From the NCBI RefSeq assembly GCF_003945595.2, contig NW_024104096.1, positions 4,149,501 to 4,213,500 on the forward strand: a stretch of 64,000 nucleotides of DNA. The letters run 5' to 3'. A program made the translations under genes and the position numbers. A model generated the notes under the pieces. That model was not told the origin of the DNA. It saw nothing but the letters and a program-made list of their open reading frames with translations, and did no database searches. This stretch comes from Pipra filicauda (lineage: Eukaryota > Chordata > Aves > Passeriformes > Pipridae). Shown here in pieces: positions 24,364 through 34,750 of the stretch (the stretch's first letter is position 1; each line of letters begins with the position of its first letter).

Positions 24364-26751
24364 GTTGGCAGGTTGCTGTTATTAGTGAGAAGCAGTAGAT
24401 TTCAAAAGATGTTTGAAGTTCTCAAAGCATTGAAAATTTGATTTCAGCTTAGTACAAAGAAAATCTTGCTCTTACTTCATTACTTCTAAAGGTCAAATAT
24501 TCTGTCAGCTTCTTGAAACATACAGATAAATTTTGCATAAGTAGGAGTGTTTTTAGGACTGTAACTCTAATAGTGTTTTTTGTCTTAACTCCAGTAGTAA
24601 AACTATCTTCATGTTTTAGTCTACTTGACAAGGCAGGCTCACCAGTCTGAGAAGACTGAGAAACTCTGCCCTCATCCTTTCTACCTCTTTATATTCTAAA
24701 TAATTCAAATTCTTCTTTTTGAATGCTGTGTTGCCCTTGAGGAAATCCGTATGTTGTGGTTGGAGTGCCGAGTCACTATGCTGTGTCATGTGAAATCCAA
24801 TAAGATTTTTTTTCCGCAGTTCTAGTAGGTATAGCGTCAAGTCATACTGCACAGGAATGGTGGGTTTTTGATCTAGAGCAGCTGAGTTGAAGCATCTTCC
24901 CTGTATTACTACTGGAGCCAAAAGAGAGAGGCTGTGAAATGCACAAGGGATTTATATTTTTTTGTTTGTTTGTTAGATGTGGCATAAATGGCTCAATAAT
25001 GATGTATTCAGGGGACTTGTTCAGTTTCTAGCATAAAATTTTAATTTAAAGCATTTCTATCTTTTAATTCACATTCTTTTGCAAGCTCTACCAGCCAAAC
25101 CACAGATGCATCTAAGCAGAAGACTAGGAATGAGAGCTTCCACTCTGCCCACATAATTGTCAGTTCTTTGCAGTTGGGAATATTTTATCAATGGCAGTTC
25201 TGGGCAAACAATACTATTGCAGAGATTGGTGCAATTCTTGGCAGCTTTCTGGAGGGTGTTGCACATCAAGATTAAGAAGTGCTAGGAGTGGAGAATGACA
25301 ACCATGGTGTCTTAAGAATCTAAAGACTTAGTGGTAGCCTAGAAAAAGGTTCAAAGGACAGTGAATTAGTTGCAAGCTTCCTACTAAATCATCAAGTCTC
25401 CTGGCTCACACAATCGAATATTTTTTTCATAAATGATGTACTTGTACTATTCCATCTCTTGACACCATGAGCTAGTCAGAGTAAGGTCCCATGCTGTATT
25501 TTTGGCTTCCTTTTCCCATGCCATCTGTTATTTTGGTGTATTGTTGAAAGGTTGGTGTTGCAATTGCTCAAGTGAGAGTAAAACAGATAGACAGGGCGTG
25601 CTGTGTCAATATGACATGCCAAAACATGGGCTGGATTTTAAATTAATTTTCAGTAGGTTGAAGCTAAAGTTTTTTACAAGGTTTCTGGATTTGAACAGTG
25701 TCAAAATGACACCTGATGGTTGACTTTTTGGCCGGGCTGACTTCTAAGAGCCATTCAGCTATTTGAACACTCGCTTTTAATTCCTTTTCCTTCCATCCTC
25801 CTGTCAATCCAACATTTCTTGTGGGGCTGAGCTTCCCTATCTCTGTTTCTCATTCAGTACCTATAGTTGGTTATTTCTTGCTCAACTTTTGTCCTGTTGG
25901 TTTTTTTGGTTTGCATTTTCTCCCCTGCCCTGCTCTCTAGTCAAGGGATTTTGAGGTTGCTCAGTTCTGCAGACTGAATTTGAATGCCCAGAACATCAAC
26001 ACTTTGCGAGATCCAGGGTTATAGAGTGTGTTTTCATGTAGTGTGTATAGTTGGCCTTTCTGTGTAATTTATGTGAGATGGGTTTCTTTCAGTTTTTTTC
26101 TTTTTCTGACTATTTTCTCTTATCCCGACAGTCTGGATTCTATTTTCACTGATATGCAAAACACAACTTCTGGGACCTGCTTTACTTTCAGCCACTCTTT
26201 GTTCTTCTGTTTGCCTACTGAAAGAATTAAATGATGGCACTTCAAATGAGTGAGACTATGTATATTAAAAGCATACATGGTTTTGGTACTATTATATAAA
26301 AGTGAGTACTTATGTAGGAGGCATTACATAGAGGTAGGCATATGGTGAAAATGGGCTGCTTTTTGCTGCAGCACAATACCTGTCTAGAATATGCAATGCA
26401 ATTTCTAGGTTTCTGATTGTCTGGGGAATGCTGAAATTGAATCCATATTGTTAATAGACTGGGGGCTAAAGTATAAGTATTCATACCCTAAAGGATGCTG
26501 AGGAAAGATAATTTGTTGCCTGTTCATGCTCCTGTGAGACTATCAGAGCAGAGGAGTGATTTATTAAATGTATAATTTTTTGAAGAGAAGCTGAGTGATG
26601 TCTTGAAAGAGAGAGACTCTTATTTTTCCCCCTGTTTTCCCCTCCCCAGTCCGCAGATATACATATTGATGTTCATCTTGCATTTATGGCTGGGCCCTGT
26701 ATTGGATATTGTAGTGCAAATAGTCATCCTTATGATACATACATACTGAAT
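24364..26751. other. Non-coding sequence
   Basis: No gene recognised. The minus-strand frame at 24616-24921 (101 codons) has no known domain and is treated as chance. Confidence 0.5.
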
Positions 26752-27955
26752 TATTCACAGAAACCCAAAGTAGTTGAGGTTGGAAAGGATCTCCCTACTC
26801 AAACCATGGTCAGCTCCAGCAGGCTGCTCAGGATCGTGTCCAGTCAGGTTTAGTGTAACTCCAAGGATGAAGAGTTTAAAACCTCTTTACTCAACCTTTT
26901 CCAGTGTTTAATCGACCTTACAGTGGAAAGGTGGGGGTTTGTTTCCTTTAGATGGTTAAATGGAACATGCAGTACTTCAGTTTGTGCCAGCTATCTCTTG
27001 TCCTTTCACTGAATGCTACAGAGCCTGGCTGTCATCTTTACTTGTTTCTATCATATGTTTATATACATTGATAAGATCCCTGTGAGCCTCTTCTTTGTCA
27101 AGGCTGAACAGCCCCAGCTCTCTCAACTTTTCCTTGTATGACGAGTGCTCCAGTTCTGTGATCATCTCTGTGGCCATTTGCTGGACATGGTCTAGTCCTT
27201 TAGTGTCTGTTCCTTCCACCTTGCCCCACCCCTACTGAGGAGCTCAACAGCACTCCAGCTGTCTCACCATTGTTGAGCATAGAGGAATAATCATCTCCCT
27301 TGACCTGCTGATAGCTATCTTCCTAACACGGCACCAGGATGCTGCTGACCTTCTTTGCCACAAGGGCCTGTTGCTGGTTCATGGTCAATATAATGTCTGA
27401 CAACTGGGCAACCTAGGTGTCCATTTTGGTTAAGCTGTTCTGTAGCCAGTTGACCCCCAGGTCATGACAGTGCATGGGGTTATGCTTCTTCAAGTGCAGG
27501 ACTTTCCATGTCCCTGCACTGAACTTGATATGGTTCTCGCTGACCAATTTCTTCAGCTTGTCAAGGTACCTCTCAATGGCAGCACGATGATCTCGTGTGT
27601 CAACTCTTCCTGCCAGTTTATCATCTGCAAACCTGCTGAGGGTGTATTCTGTCCTGAAGATGTTAGACAGTACTGATGCCAGCGCTGCCCTCTGAGGTTA
27701 CACCATCAGTGGCTGGTCTCCATCTGGATTTCGTGCGCTGGTCACAACCCTTTGAGCCTGACAGTTCAACCAGATTTTATTCTACCTCACTGTCAGTTTG
27801 TCTAGCCCCTCTTCAGTTTGTCTACGAAGATATTCTGGCACACTGTGTCAGAAACCTTACAAAAGCGAAGAAACAAAATCCACTGCTCTTCCCGCACCTA
27901 CTGATATAGTCATCTTGTAGAAGGCCTCCAGGTTGGTTAAGTATAATTTCAATAT
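26752..27955 (-). mobile_element. CR1 LINE, 5'-truncated, about 1.2 kb
   Basis: The complement of the CR1 3' end starts at TTATTCACAGAAACCC with GGTTGGAAAGGAT shortly after. It runs through the ORF2 C-terminal region into the reverse transcriptase region (near 27900, GTAGAAGGCCTCCAGGTTGG). Many indels and stops show that it is an old, dead copy. The usual full length of CR1 is about 4.5 kb, so roughly the last quarter remains. CR1 copies itself by target-primed reverse transcription, typically with 5' truncation as here. Confidence 0.9.
27016..27219 (-). pseudogene. CR1 ORF2 C-terminal remnant
   Basis: The minus-strand frame reads DHVQQMATEMI, then LEHSSYKEKLRELGLFSLDK and RDLINVYKHM. This order is the conserved region after the reverse transcriptase domain of avian CR1 ORF2 ('[35 protein letters not shown]'). 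The usual Lys-Arg-Arg after FSL is replaced by DKEE. Flanking frames are broken by indels. It is a fragment of a dead polyprotein, not a host gene. Confidence 0.85.
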
Positions 27956-30900
27956 CTTATGGTCTTATTAACTTGTTATATTATCCTATTTTTGTATCTT
28001 ATTTTGTTATTATGAACGTATACATTAATTTGAAGACTCTTATGTAAATAAAAAATAGTCTCAGTAACACCAGAAATGTGTCTTACAACTTAAAGACTGT
28101 CTCGACTTCCAAACTCATAGGTTTTTCTTCTGATGTAAACAGATGGCTCAGGTTACCATCTGTATATAAGTATAGTAAGTCTTATGGATATAGCAGAGGT
28201 TTTTTTCCTCAGCTGAATAGAATGCAAGGTAACTGCAAAGTATTTTCTCCCTTTTTGGCAGATTTTAGGATGTGTTACTTTTCTTTTAAAGGGACTGCGA
28301 GAAACAGTGGTGTGTGTTTAATATCCATTGTGAGTTGTAGGTACTGGTGTCTGTTGTTGCTAATCATAGCTGCTTGGTTGATTTCCCCATAAGTCACAAT
28401 GAATATTTACTCTGGAATGTGTCATTGTCCTAAATGAATTTAAGTCTGCTGTCTCATGCCAATAGGATGTGTTTCAAGGGACATCTGTTTATCCTCAGAG
28501 TTTGGAGAGCAGAAAAAAAAAGAACCAAGGAAACCATCCTACACTTCCTTGTGGGTGCTGTGTATAAGCTAGAGGTTCTTTTAAAACATTTTCCTGGTCA
28601 CTGTCACTTGTGCAACTTCAGTAGTAGCAGAGGTGTAAGGATACTGGCACAGTTTACAGCCACTTTCTCCCAGGCTTTATTCACTTCAGGGCTCGGTATC
28701 TCTGCTGTTTAAATGCCATTGACCTGACTTTCAGTGCTGCTAATATTGGATGCTAAATAATGCTGCATAGCTGTGAAACAGTGTTCAAAACTGTCAGTGT
28801 GTAGTGTAGACAAAGCCATACTGTGTCAAGCAGAGCTGGACAATTATGCAATAGGTCGAGATTTTAGTTCTTTGACAAAGTTTGAAATAAATTAGTTTCT
28901 GTTGTACTGAGGCCCCTCCCATGATAACTCTGTGCATGCTTTGTTTTTACTGAAAAAGCAGTAATAGTATATTTGGAAGCATTTTATATTTGACAAAATT
29001 ACTTTTTTGGTGTCACTTAAATGGCTTATGCTTATCTATTTAGACCTGAAAAGTAAAGTGAATGAGTGGGGAGACCTAGCTTGTTCTGAGTATTCAACAC
29101 TTGTGGTGGGCAACTTGCAATGACGATACCACAAATAATTTTGAGCCATTAATGTTTATGGAAGTAATATTCTGTTCAATACAACCATTACACCTTACAA
29201 ACAGGGAAAAGTTTTAATGTATTCATTTAAAGCCAATTTTTCTAGCTCTGGTTTCAACCTCTTACCTGGTGAGGCCACATTTAGGATGTGAGCGTGAGAG
29301 TTCATTCTTCCTGACCTGTTCATTACACAGCACCTCCCATAAGGCAGCATAAGTGTAGTAGAGGTGAGCACCACAGTGTGGTGGCTGTAGTACAACTCAG
29401 GAAATACGTCTACCTGAATCCCCTGTGAAATTTCTCTCGTACAGTGCTCTCCATCCAAGTTGTTGTGGACTAACATGATGTTACATGGAATGGCCACTGT
29501 GTTCGAACATTGTCAAGGGTATATTCTCACTACACATGGCTTTTGTAGTCAGAAAACTACATTTTGGGACCAATTCTGATGAGAGGAATTTGATATGGAA
29601 GACTATGATGGGAGGATGTTGTTATCTTGGGTCAAAACTGCTAAAGTGTGTTTAGTTTTCAAATACTGAGGGATAGTAGACATGACAGATGAATTAGTTA
29701 TGGAGATCTAGGGGGAGATTCTTGCCATAGTTATGATTATAGTTGATGACCTCAGTGGAGCTAAGTTTGTACCCTGTGTCATTGAGTGTGGATGTGCTCA
29801 TGTGCATACATATGAGGGATACACTTGTAGGAAAAGCGTGTTAGATAAACTAACTGCAGAAGGTAGAGTTCTGCAGTCATCATGATTTAAAAGGAAAGCG
29901 ATGCATAGAAAATGATGAATGCCTATTGCAGGAAACTTTTTGTACCTGTTCCCATGCTTGGAATGTTTCCTAAATGGAGCTACTATTTTTTAGACCTGCA
30001 AAGCCTATCTCGAAGTATTAGATCTTGCTTACTTGCTCTCTCACTTCCTCTTCCTTTCTTTCATCTACCCCCATGTGAACGTATTATTTATCCTTTTGAA
30101 GGATCCATGAGAAGAATGCGTCTGTGCCCATTTATTCTGCCTTACAAAAAATGAATGCATAAATGATGTTACTTTACATCAAGAAACTGTAAAGAATTGA
30201 AAAATGGCTTTTCAAGTGAGTGCACTGGAATTTGACTGGAAAAAAATAATACCTGTAAACTAAAAATGGAATTAGCCAAAGGTATAAAGTCTTAATTCAA
30301 CATGAGCTTAGACATTTAATGTTCACCTAGGGAGCTTGTTTTTTCTTGGGATGTGTGCTTAAAGGACTGAAACCTCAAATGGAGAAAAATGAGTGTGCCC
30401 AGTGCACCCAGGAAAAACAGGATGGGAATGATTTTAGCCACCTACGGGAACGTTTTGAGTCAGTAGTCTCTGATAATCATTTTGCTGTTTTCAATAGGGC
30501 AGCATTACAGAAGGATTTGTGTGCCTTTTTTCCAATGTATCATATGAGACATGGTATAGAAGTAGTCTTTCATGGTCTTTTACATAATTTTAAAAAGAAA
30601 GAGATATTTGGGCAGGTGGAGAAAGAGGGACCTGACTCCTGGATTTTTGTTCAATAGGAAAGTCTTTGTCTCCAAAATGTAATTTCAGTAGGATTAGAGG
30701 GTAAAGCCTAGCCAAGGATAGGAAAAGATTTGTTGGTAAAAAGAACAGTGTCAAATAATCTTTGTATATCCCTCTAACTCTGAGACTGAACACATGCTTT
30801 TGATAACTGGTGTCAAGTAAACATTCATCCATCTCCTGAGTGTTTAAGTAGCATGTGAGACTCTGTAGTGTGCTTTTTCAGCTCCTTAAAAGGGACACCA

Positions 30901-31089
30901 GGAAGAGTGGTGAAGCATTCACCAGGAGAAGAATAGATCTGAGAGATGTCATGGATATTTAAGGGGAAAAGTAAGAAAGTCATCTAATCTCTGAAACTTT
31001 TAGGGCTTGGCTCTATGGGACTAAAGGATGCAAAACATGGAAGCATGAAGACAGTCTTTTTGCAGGTCACCTTTTCACCTTTGGAGGAG
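27956..31089. other. Non-coding sequence with one coding-like frame
   Basis: No gene recognised. The plus-strand frame 30379-30657 (92 codons from its first ATG) has a balanced, charged composition but no family match and is listed as a lead. The minus-strand frame at 29195-29497 has no recognisable domain. Confidence 0.45.
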
Positions 31090-31106
31090 AAAAAAAAAAA
31101 AAAAAA
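31090..31106. repeat. Poly-A tract, 17 bases
   Basis: An uninterrupted A run preceded by GGAGG. I looked for an upstream polyadenylation signal or a processed gene copy and found none. Confidence 0.9.
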
Positions 31107-31499
31107 GGACTACTGAATGTAGACAAGGACTGGGAAACCAGTTTCAAAGCCTGGTGCTGTATCCTGAAGAGCAGACTGTCATTTTAGGCAGCCTTGTGCC
31201 AAGCTTGTTTGGGGACCTGCTGTTTTGTCTTGATCCCAGCATTTTAATTCTCTTTCATAAGCACTATCTAGAATGTGAACTCTGAACATGTTTTGCCTGA
31301 TTACTGTAGGACAGGTGTACAGATAGTGTTGAATAAATGCCGTGAAAATGTTGTAGTCACAAAATGGCTATAGATGTCCTAATTCCAGACACTCAGCATT
31401 ATATATTAGACAGCAGCTCTGCTCAAACAGTAAAAGAACACGTCACTATATATCCCCGTCAGATTAAAAAACTAATTTGAAAAGATTAATGTATTCCAT

Positions 31500-31960
31500 T
31501 CCTGTTAGGCTGAATCAGATACCGCTGTGCCTACAGCAGCACTGCCTCCTGATTATTGAATTTTTATGGCCTTGTAATTAATTGCAGATTCCCTGTTTTG
31601 TTCTATTTCTTTTTCTCTGACATTTTAATTTCAACAAAAAGCAGCGGTCTCCATGCAGCCTCTCTCAGGAGATCCTAATGGCCTATAAAACAAAATGACT
31701 TATAGATATGGCACCCACTTCAGTTGGCTAGCGATTGTTCGAAACCTTGCTGATCATGCGGAATTTAATTTTTTCCCTTCCTCTACTGTACTTATTTCTT
31801 GTCTATTAAATTGCAGCTCCAGTGTCCTGACTAACAAATGGATGTAACAAAGTGCCACCCTTCTGTAATACATTACTGTTGCCACATGCAAATTTTTTCT
31901 TTAAAAATTGCAGTTCATTTTATCTAATTATAAATGAATAAATGACTCTTGCACATGAAT
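31500..31960. promoter_or_regulatory. Candidate conserved non-coding element
   Basis: This stretch contains no recognisable transposon. It holds a homeodomain-type word TAATTAATTG (31575-31584), a perfect octamer ATGCAAAT (31886-31893), further AATTTAATT/TAATTATAAA words and several CpGs (near 31521, 31645, 31731, 31739 and 31761) in an otherwise CpG-poor region. Dense homeobox- and POU-like words in AT-rich, repeat-free DNA are typical of deeply conserved vertebrate developmental enhancers. This is inference from pattern alone. Confidence 0.3.
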
Positions 31961-32204
31961 AGAATATTGTCCTTGACTCTGCATGTGAGAATTTTATGTT
32001 CTGGTAAATCATTTAGATTTATTATAAATTTAAAGAATCAAATGTGGTTTAGATTCATTTTGCATTTTCTCTCTCTGTTTCCTCCTTCTCCCCAAAATAC
32101 TGGAATGTGCAAAAATGATTTATTTCTGTGCTGTAGAAAGGCATGTTAGCATGACTCGCCATCTCCCAGTGAAAACTCCTGGAGTTATGGAAGGCTAGTG
32201 GTAG
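31961..32204. other. Non-coding sequence
   Basis: Short unique stretch, nothing recognised. Confidence 0.4.
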
Positions 32205-32320
32205 TGAATTATTGTTATTTATGTTACGGTAGTGCCTTCAGATCAGAGCCCCATTTTTCTGGGCACTGCCCCAACACGTAATAAAAGATCATCTTCGCCT
32301 AAAAGAGTTTATAATCAAAT
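32205..32320. mobile_element. Probable ancient amniote interspersed repeat
   Basis: The order TTATTGTTATTTATGTTACGGTAG... , CAGAGCCCCATTTTTCTGGGCACTG... and AAAGAGTTTATAATCAAAT follows a widespread reptile and bird repeat that I remember as 'ttattattt-tattacagtagcgcct ... ggccccattgtgctaggcgctgtacaaac ... aaagagcttacaatctaa'. I cannot name the family with certainty. Divergence is high, so it would be an old copy with no coding content. Confidence 0.45.
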
Positions 32321-34720
32321 GAAAGCATCCTCAAAGGGAGGGCTGGAGGTCGGTTGTATTTTGGAAGGGAGGAAAGCGTGGTGGGGATTGGCAATGCCAG
32401 CGCATTAGAGGATGGCAGGCAAGTCTGCTGTGGTGCTGGGGATACTCTAGCCTGAGAAAGAGCATGGGGAGCAGGGATGATGAGAACCTGGGATTGCCAG
32501 AATGCACCCTGCAGAGGTGTCATAGGCTGCTGGAAGCATCATCTCTGCTGTCTGCTCTGTCTGCACCTTCCCTGGGTGAAGCTGGCTCAGTGGATCTTCA
32601 TCTTACACCCTATGGACTGAGCTGTCATTTCATTAGCACATTCCCTCAGTGTGCTCCCAGGAGCTCCTGGGCAATGTCCCTTCTCTGTGGTGGAGTACCT
32701 GTCAAAGTGATGGGGTGTGAGGTGGCTACTGGAGTTGGAGGGCTGTCTGAGAGCTGCTGATGAAGAGCTTGCATTAACTGGTTTCAAAGCAGCCAGCTGA
32801 AATGTTTGTAATCTGACCACAGCAGTGCTAAGCTTGGCATTGGATGTGAAACCTGCTTGCAAAGCAGAGTGAATCAACCTCCATGCTACTAAAAGAAGTC
32901 TGTTCTTAGATTAGTTTAAGTCTAGCTTTTCACACACATACCTGTGTTGTAACTGCGTCCAGAGGTTGTGACAGTGCAGTGACAGTGATGAATGCTCAGC
33001 TGTGCGTGCTCAGTTCTAGAGAAAGGACTCCTGTCTCCATGCTAGGCTTGTAGTCTTCTTCCCAGTCTTGGAAACTAGAGACAAAGGCACGTGTGGGTGA
33101 CTGAAGTAGAGTGACAAGAAGTCAGTGGTTCAATTCAGCATATATTATCTTTTAAGTACAAAGTTACCTAAATGTTAGCACTTAGAGGGATAGTCAACAC
33201 TGACTGTAAACTCCTACTGTTCCCACACTAGAAGTCCCTACAATAAAAAAGTGATGATTTTGCTGGATTGAAGTCATGCTTGCTGCTGCTTTCAGCTCCC
33301 TAACTGAAATGCAGGCGGTAATCTTTTCATAGCTATTGCAAAGCTATAGAGAGAATTCCTGACAGGGCTTGCAATCGTGTATTTCTAAGAGGAGCTACAT
33401 CATCTCTCTCATGGGTATGTGTAAGATCAACAGACAAAAAAATCCCTACCACCACACTCTTCCCACATTTAAAAAAGAATAGTTAGGACAAAACAGCCAC
33501 TGTGTTAGTATGACCTTTACTCCTTTGGTGTTCTCATTTTTCCTGACATATCTGTGTAAAAGCTATCCTGCGTGTTCATCTTGCTAAAAAAGGACTTCGC
33601 TTCCTTCCATCTCTGTTCCTAACCTATCTGACCTGTAATCCTTTACCTGGAGTGTCCCGTCCAGTTTGTTTGGACATCTGAGTGGTGGCAGGAGACTTGA
33701 CTGTCCCATTCCACAGATTCCTGTTTGAAGTGTTGGGACAATGTGCTGTGGTCTTGACATGTATTAGAAAGATATGTTCAAGAGGTTGCCTGATCTGTCT
33801 CTGTGAGCACCCAGAGAAGCAACTCCATTTTAAATGTCATTGTTTAACTTAGGTTAATATCTAGTGCAAAGGAGCACTTGCTTGTTTAAGGTGGGAGAAA
33901 GAAGCTATTTTCATGGTACATGGCTTGAATGGCCTCTAACTAGGAAACTCTGGATAACACTAAGGAGAATCTCCTTACTGTTTGCTGGCAGTTACCTGCC
34001 CTCTTTGACCCTGGAAAGGACAGCACTCATGAATGGAAGTTGGGCTTTTTTTTTTTTCCTAGCTCACATATTTAAGAGACAAAATCTTCTCTGGTGATAT
34101 CTGTAAAGCTGATTTTCCCGTGTGACCTATTTTGTCTTCTTCTCCTTATGACTGATTAATTGTAGGAGGTTTTAGTGCTTGAATATTCCCAGCAGAACTT
34201 GATAGTGCAGTGTGGCCTCATAGTAGCTCCAGGAGACAGCAGCTCATTTCTTTATGGCAGTAAGATGTTTTCCATAAGGCTCTAAGCTTGGTGTCTCGTT
34301 TTATCAATCTTTAAAAAACAAGGTACCATAGTTCCCCTCCGTTGAATGGCTATCTCCATTTTTGTTTTCTGAGCTTTAAAATTTCTTGTATGGTTTCCTA
34401 TGGCCAGTCAGCAGAGAGAGGACATTGCTAGTGGCTGTGTGTGCATTTTAGGACTGTGCATTTGCTGCTGCAATGGTTTACAGAGCTGGTTCTGACACAG
34501 TTGGGTTAGGAAACAACCATGTGATACAGGTCACCACTTTTAAGCTGCTTCAGATGCATTATTTTTAGTTTTTTCCTCATTTTTTAGTGCAAAAGAAACA
34601 CCTAAAATACCAGCTGTGAACATATAGATGTTCTTTTACTGTGTTAAAAAAAAAAACAATCACCCTCAGAAGATGGCTTACCCAGACCTGGATATCAAGC
34701 TCAATTCAGTATTCCTGTAT
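32321..34720. other. Non-coding sequence
   Basis: No gene recognised. An 11-base A run is at 34646-34656, and the frames between 32464 and 32877 show no domain. Confidence 0.5.
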
Positions 34721-34750
34721 TTATGAGGTATTATGAGGTATTATGAGGTA
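34721..34750. repeat. Perfect 10-bp tandem repeat, three copies
   Basis: TTATGAGGTA is repeated exactly three times. The array is flanked on both sides by near-identical words (ATTCCTGTATTTATG before, ATTCCTATATTTATG after), so a larger local duplication may have preceded the expansion. It is a small minisatellite-like array. Confidence 0.95.

Noticed and set aside
29501..29510. GTTCGAACAT, similar to a tRNA B box
   Set aside because: There is no matching A box at the right distance and no cloverleaf can be drawn.
29739..29765. CTCAGTGGAGCTAAG, similar to a common amniote repeat word
   Set aside because: Flanking sequence does not continue the repeat, so 15 bases alone are not enough.
31736..31746. 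TGTTCGAAACC, similar to a tRNA B box
   Set aside because: There is no A box upstream, no acceptor stem and no terminator-like T run at the right place.
34721..34750. Short regular repeats considered as a CRISPR-like array
   Set aside because: The units are directly adjacent without spacers, and the sequence is vertebrate. It is a simple tandem repeat.
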